Assembly: GCF_963576545.1 (NCBI RefSeq)
Contig: NC_083646.1
Span: 23,770,527-23,834,526 of the forward strand
DNA length: 64,000 nt
Direction: 5' to 3'
From: Limanda limanda
Lineage: Eukaryota > Chordata > Actinopteri > Pleuronectiformes > Pleuronectidae
Numbering within the stretch: position 1 is the first letter of the stretch; each line of letters opens with the position of its first letter. Under the pieces are notes generated by a model. That model ran no database searches, was not told the DNA's origin, and saw only the letters and a list, made by a program, of their open reading frames with translations. The translations under genes and the position numbers were made by a program. This document shows positions 59,761 through 64,000 of this stretch, piece by piece.

Positions 59761-60051
59761 CTTTCTAATGCCGCCGGGAAAAATAGATCCCTTCGAAAAA
59801 TGGTAAATTAAATCAAATAGTGAAGAGTATTTTATCTTCATCTCATCGATGATGCAACACATATTCGTTACCGCTTATTTTACCTAATCGGTCATGGAGT
59901 AAGTTTAAATGTTACATAAGCGGAGCGATACGTTCACAGTTTGAAAAGGTTTCCCGGTTTGTTTAGAGCGCGCTCTGCTCCATCTCGCCAGTGGATATAC
60001 TCGAGCCAGTTGAACCGGGACACACCGGCGACCAGTCCGAAGAAGAGCTCG

Positions 60052-63000
60052 ATGGAGTTGGATACAAGCGGCGACTTTCTGTCGCTGATTCCCACGTCGC
60101 ACAACAAGTCCGCCCCGGTGACCCGCTCCTCCGCAGCTCTGGATGGAGGCTTCACCGGCCACGACGACACCACTGTGAGTGTGAGGACACTTAGCCAGAC
60201 ATCCGCTCAGATAACCAGACCACCATGTGTGAGCTGGAACCATAATCCACCTAACTTTGCTAAGCTAGCTTTGCTAGCGTGCTAAGCTAGCTAGCTACAC
60301 TGACAGCTTGTCACTGGCTCGACTGTCATGATCAGACCGGGCACCAGTTTACAGAATGTAATGTCCAATGATATGTGTCTTTGCACACAGCAGCACTCCA
60401 TGTTAACAGACTGTCTTGTTAGTATCCCAGATGTCAGGAATGTTCAGTAAGCTGCTGATGTGTTTGGTCAGAGACTGATAAGAAATATATATCCAGATGT
60501 GCATTATGTTTGCAAAACAAGCTGTTAAAGGCTTTATTTAGTCAATACATGCTTGATATTGATCTGTTTAAAGTTTTTAGATGTTGCTTGAAACAAAGTA
60601 AACTCTGTAATTTACATCTGAAGAATTGTTCTGCTTCTGAGAGAGGGGTCAGCAGCAGCAGCACCCACAAGCTGCACAGTGGTTCAGTGACTGACGAACA
60701 CTGATATTGCCCTGTTTGCTTGTATCTTGTCATGGGACGTTCACTGCCCCCCAGCAGTGGCAGTCATATGAAAAGTTCATTATTTATTTATCATATATAG
60801 AGGAACAAATGCACAATTTATGGATTACCTATATATAGAAAGTTAATGTTTTATATGTATGTTTTAAATGTATTTGTGAGGTGATCTTTTATTCTTACCA
60901 AAATAGCCAAGTAACAGAATCATCCCTTCAACTGTGTGGGGCAAACGACAGAAATAGGTTTCGCATACGACACAATACCTTTAAACTAGCAAGTACACTT
61001 ATAAATGTAATCACTCAGAGGCTAAATTATGGAGATTTATAATACAAAAAATGCATGTACCTCTCCCATGGAGTATAAGAGCAGGAAAGGGCAGAGATGA
61101 AGCAGGACTCACCCTTATAATGAGGGGTCCCCTAAAATTGGATGTAGGGATACAGAAAGTTTAAAATGTTCCCCATATTGACTATGGAGGCCTATACGTG
61201 TCAAATATTAACTTTTTACACTGATTTTGTATAATTGTAATATTAGATTTTACAACTTTATATGGACTCTGTTACACATCTTACGGCTGTGTAATTGTTA
61301 CACACACAGTTTGCTTCAGCCTGCTCTGGTAATTAAAGGGTCATAGTTGCAACTGATTTGTAGTGTACTGAAGTGTGTCTGATGCACCTGCTAATATTTA
61401 TTATGCTGCTGTATGATTAACTTTAATTCTTGAATACAGACACAACCTTCATATGTCCTGTGATAATCCTGTAATGTGACTGTTCCAGGGACACAGTGAT
61501 ATGAGGCAGGATGAGGGAAGTGGTGTGATTCTCTCTCCAAGGACCAGAGGACAGAGAATGAAGCAAGAGGTCTCCTATGCTGCCATGGAGCCAAAGACCA
61601 GCTCTCCTGTGACTGAAGAAAAGGATAGCACCAGGTAATACAGTGTCTCTCACCTTGACCACTATTTGATTATTAGTGTCACTACATAGCCAACCTCCCT
61701 CTGTCTGTGGTTGAGGTTTTACATGTGGAAAAGTGGTTGCACCAAAATGACTCCAATGCGGGCCAATGCGGATGTACAGAGCCAAGAATATCAAGCTGTA
61801 CAAGCTGAACAGCTGCACTCTCAATTGTATCTTCCATGCCATTATCTTGAGATTACAAATTATTATCTCAAGAATATTTTTGTTATGTTTCTGCAGTCTA
61901 TTTTCCCATGATAACTGATTATTGTATCTTTTTGGAAAAAGTTGTGCTCATTTAATAATTCAATCAAATGTATTATTTCATTTGTTCTCTCCATCTTCAG
62001 TAGATTTTCCAGGTTTCAGAGAGAAGGAAACGCATCCAGCGGTAAGCAGCAAGCAGGTGCGGGTCTTTACAGTGTTTATCTTCAAAGCATTTGGATTATA
62101 AGGAAGTTAGTGTTCAACACTGTACACTATACTAACAGGGTGGTGCTTTTGTTGGTCCATAAGATGTTCCAGATGAGGTAGAAGGGTCGTCCACTCCCAA
62201 GAGATGCCGCTTTAACCTACAGAGCAGTGAAGTGGAGGAGGAAGAGGAGAAGGATTGCTCAGTGAGACGTAGCTCCCGAATTACCAGATACAAACTGGAT
62301 TCCCGCAACCAGTCAGTCCTCTACGATCGCCTCATCACCAAGTGAGTTCACAGCAGCTTTTCCAAAATAAATGTCTAGCAAGTTGTATTTAGGGCCCGAG
62401 CACCGAACAGTAGGAGACAGTGGGAGGCCTTATTGAAATTGTAAGGATTATTTTTATTTTTTATCAGGCAAATGAATTGGCTTTTTGAGGGCATAATTTT
62501 AAAGGGCGTGCAAAATGGCTCAAAGGCGCCTCAAGGCCCCTGGAACGCGCTCACATTGACCGATCTTCACAAAAATCAATTCACAGGTGTATCATGACCC
62601 GACCAACAAAAGAGTCTAAAGGTGCATTTTGAAAAACGCAACAGGAAGCTCGCCATTTTGGCCATTTTGGCCATATTCCACATTTTTACTTTGAGGTACC
62701 AGAGCTTACATCAGATCATACACCTTTGATGCTGAGCCATGAACAAACAACTCCACTCCTATTGTTACAGTGTCAGTGTTCATAGATCAAAGGAAGCTTT
62801 CCCACCTCGTTTCGCTCGGCAAGGGGTGCTCGGCGAGGGGTGTTAAACTATGATCAATAGGTCAATAGGTTGGGAATTGCCGCAAAGCTGGCGTCCTGTC
62901 GTTTTTGCTGCTACTATCCTTTTGACGCAGCTGTACGGCAGGTGTTTTATATTTGCCTCGGCCCGGAAGCGAGGGATATGGTGTGTTTATTAAAATGGTC

Positions 63001-63796
63001 CACTCCTTAAAGCTACAGGCACTTATGCGAGGGGAGTCGCTATGTTTAAAAAGACAACAAATTACTAACTTAAATAACACGACACATAGCAAAATAAACC
63101 CAATAACAAATTAAACAATCTGCATGAACTGGCAGGTTTAGCAGACAGTTACATTTTCCAATTGACCCAAAATTGCTCATGCTACAGCAGAGCCCCTACT
63201 TGAACAGATCTATTAGTCTGTATGTAATAATACTGATGGCGCCACCTACTGGCAACAGGAAATAAGCTTTGTTTTACAACTATCATCCAGTTTACATAAA
63301 ATGTTCACAGTGTGATGTGTATTTGATTGCATTGACCGTAATGAGCAATTAGCAGGCAAGAATCAACGTCACGTGACGGACCCAAGAAGTGAAGCATTTA
63401 TTCTTGCTGCTTTGCAGCCCTAGTTTTATGGTTGAATTTGCTTGATTGTTGTGCTTGCAACGTGATCTAATGACTTATTTTCGTGATATACTTTGGTACA
63501 ATTTAATGAGCTTTTTCTATGATTAAACTCAGCGCTGCTGAAGCTGTCCTCCAGAAGATGGACGACATGAAGAAGATGAGACGGAGACTGAAGAGCAGAG
63601 ATAGAGACTCTAAAGATAAGGTGAAAATCTGGAAATATGTTTATTTTTTGTATTTTCATTTTGACAAAGAAAAACAATTTAAGCAGTGATTTAGTAATCA
63701 TTTCCTATGTGCAGCTTGGCGTTTACACTCGGGGCCAGATGCGAAGGTCTCTAAGTACGAAATTGGAGATTAAAATCCCTGAGGAGGAGAACCAAG
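60052..63796 (+). CDS. atad2: ATPase family AAA domain-containing protein 2, N-terminal part (partial)
   Basis: ATAD2 is a nuclear AAA+ and bromodomain protein that acts on chromatin. Six coding exons are present: 60052-60174, 61489-61634, 62001-62041, 62164-62341, 63533-63620 and 63715-63796. They join in phase to about 219 codons, and the last donor leads out of the window. The product starts MELDTSGDFLSL, comparable to the DLSSDFLSL near the human N terminus. It then has an acidic run, RRSSRITRYKL, NQSVLYDRLITN, AEAVLQKMDDMKKMRR and GVYTRGQ, all matching ATAD2 rather than ATAD2B. The AAA and bromodomain parts lie beyond the window. The frame is open upstream to about 59941, but no ATG occurs there, so 60052 is chosen although its context is weak (T at -3). 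Confidence 0.9.
60459..60752. repeat. Local duplication near atad2, copy B
   Basis: Partner of 59452-59760, about 1 kb away and direct, in atad2 intron 1. It differs by carrying about 110 bp of unmatched sequence (60584-60695), while copy A has its own extra stretch near 59485-59570. Confidence 0.8.
62390..63421. repeat. Dispersed repeat, TAGGGCCC family (copy 2) in atad2 intron 4
   Basis: It begins TAGGGCCCGAGCACCG with GGCCTTATTGAAATTG and ends CTGCTTTGCAGCCCTA, so the ends have short inverted GGGC/GCCC repeats. It holds CGCCACCTACTGGCAACAGG near 63240. Copy 1 is at 2815-3190. It is about 1 kb with no protein signature and is likely a non-autonomous DNA element; the class is uncertain because no target duplication is clear. 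Confidence 0.6.
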
Positions 63797-63887
63797 GTGA
63801 GCTGTACTGGTTCAGTAACCACTTCAGATCCATAGCTGGAGATTAGAAGCATACAGGTCTGAGTCCAGTTGTATGGGTTATCCAGTG

Positions 63888-64000
63888 GCAATGGCAATTT
63901 TATTTATGAAGCACATTTCATTCGAAGAAACTCGATGTGCTTCACATTAAAGCAAACATTAAAACAAAATACATGCGTAGAAACAGATAAAGGTGTAATA
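63888..64000. repeat. SINE/LINE-tail-like repeat at the window end
   Basis: GGCAATTTTATTTATGAAGCACATTTCATT and GTGCTTCACATTAAAGCAAAC followed by an A-rich run match a pattern common in fish interspersed repeats. It is in atad2 intron 6 and is cut by the window edge. Confidence 0.55.

Noticed and set aside
59941..60285. Upstream start for atad2 at 59941
   Set aside because: The codon there is TTG, not ATG; the first ATG in the frame is 60052.

Overview
This window is vertebrate nuclear DNA and almost certainly comes from a ray-finned (teleost) fish. The genes are split by GT-AG introns and have clear vertebrate orthologues. The spaces between them hold repeat types typical of teleosts: an L2 LINE with the GTCGCTTTGGATAAAAGCGTC-type 3' tail, hAT miniature elements, CCATCCATCCA-type repeats and long CA/TG tracts. 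The species cannot be fixed from the sequence.

Layout: 1-6085 holds only dispersed and duplicated repeats. 6088-8807 (+) carries a small FXYD gene that can be rebuilt completely (90 aa). 14461-27959 (+) carries a three-exon dispanin/CD225-family gene (185 aa) with an 11.7-kb second intron full of repeats. 31306-38137 (-) is complete sdha in 15 coding exons (663 aa). Head to head with it at 39135-42255 (+) is ccdc127 (273 aa), the same pairing as in human 5p15.33. 43968-45500 (-) holds exon-like pieces I cannot identify. 45604-45939 is a very long TG tract and 46400-47170 (-) an old LINE fragment. 47529-48973 (-) is mrpl32 (174 aa) and 49782-53858 (+) is psma2 (234 aa), another divergent pair known from human. 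55552-59420 is a decayed L1-type LINE interrupted by a younger L2 LINE with a long intact ORF. 60052 to the window end (+) carries the first six coding exons of atad2, which runs out of the window.

The genes do not form one pathway. sdha (respiratory complex II), mrpl32 (mitochondrial ribosome), ccdc127 and psma2 (20S proteasome) are housekeeping genes in two divergent pairs. The FXYD and dispanin genes encode small membrane proteins, and atad2 encodes a chromatin AAA+/bromodomain protein. I rebuilt every gene by joining exons at GT-AG sites with phase checked at each junction. sdha and psma2 lengths match human or differ by one residue.

I found no convincing new molecular system. The most interesting items are the L2-in-L1 nested insertion with a matching target-site repeat, two hAT-type elements with perfect 8-bp target-site duplications, a local duplication around atad2 exon 1, an altered FXYD motif, and an unidentified minus-strand ORF beside ccdc127.
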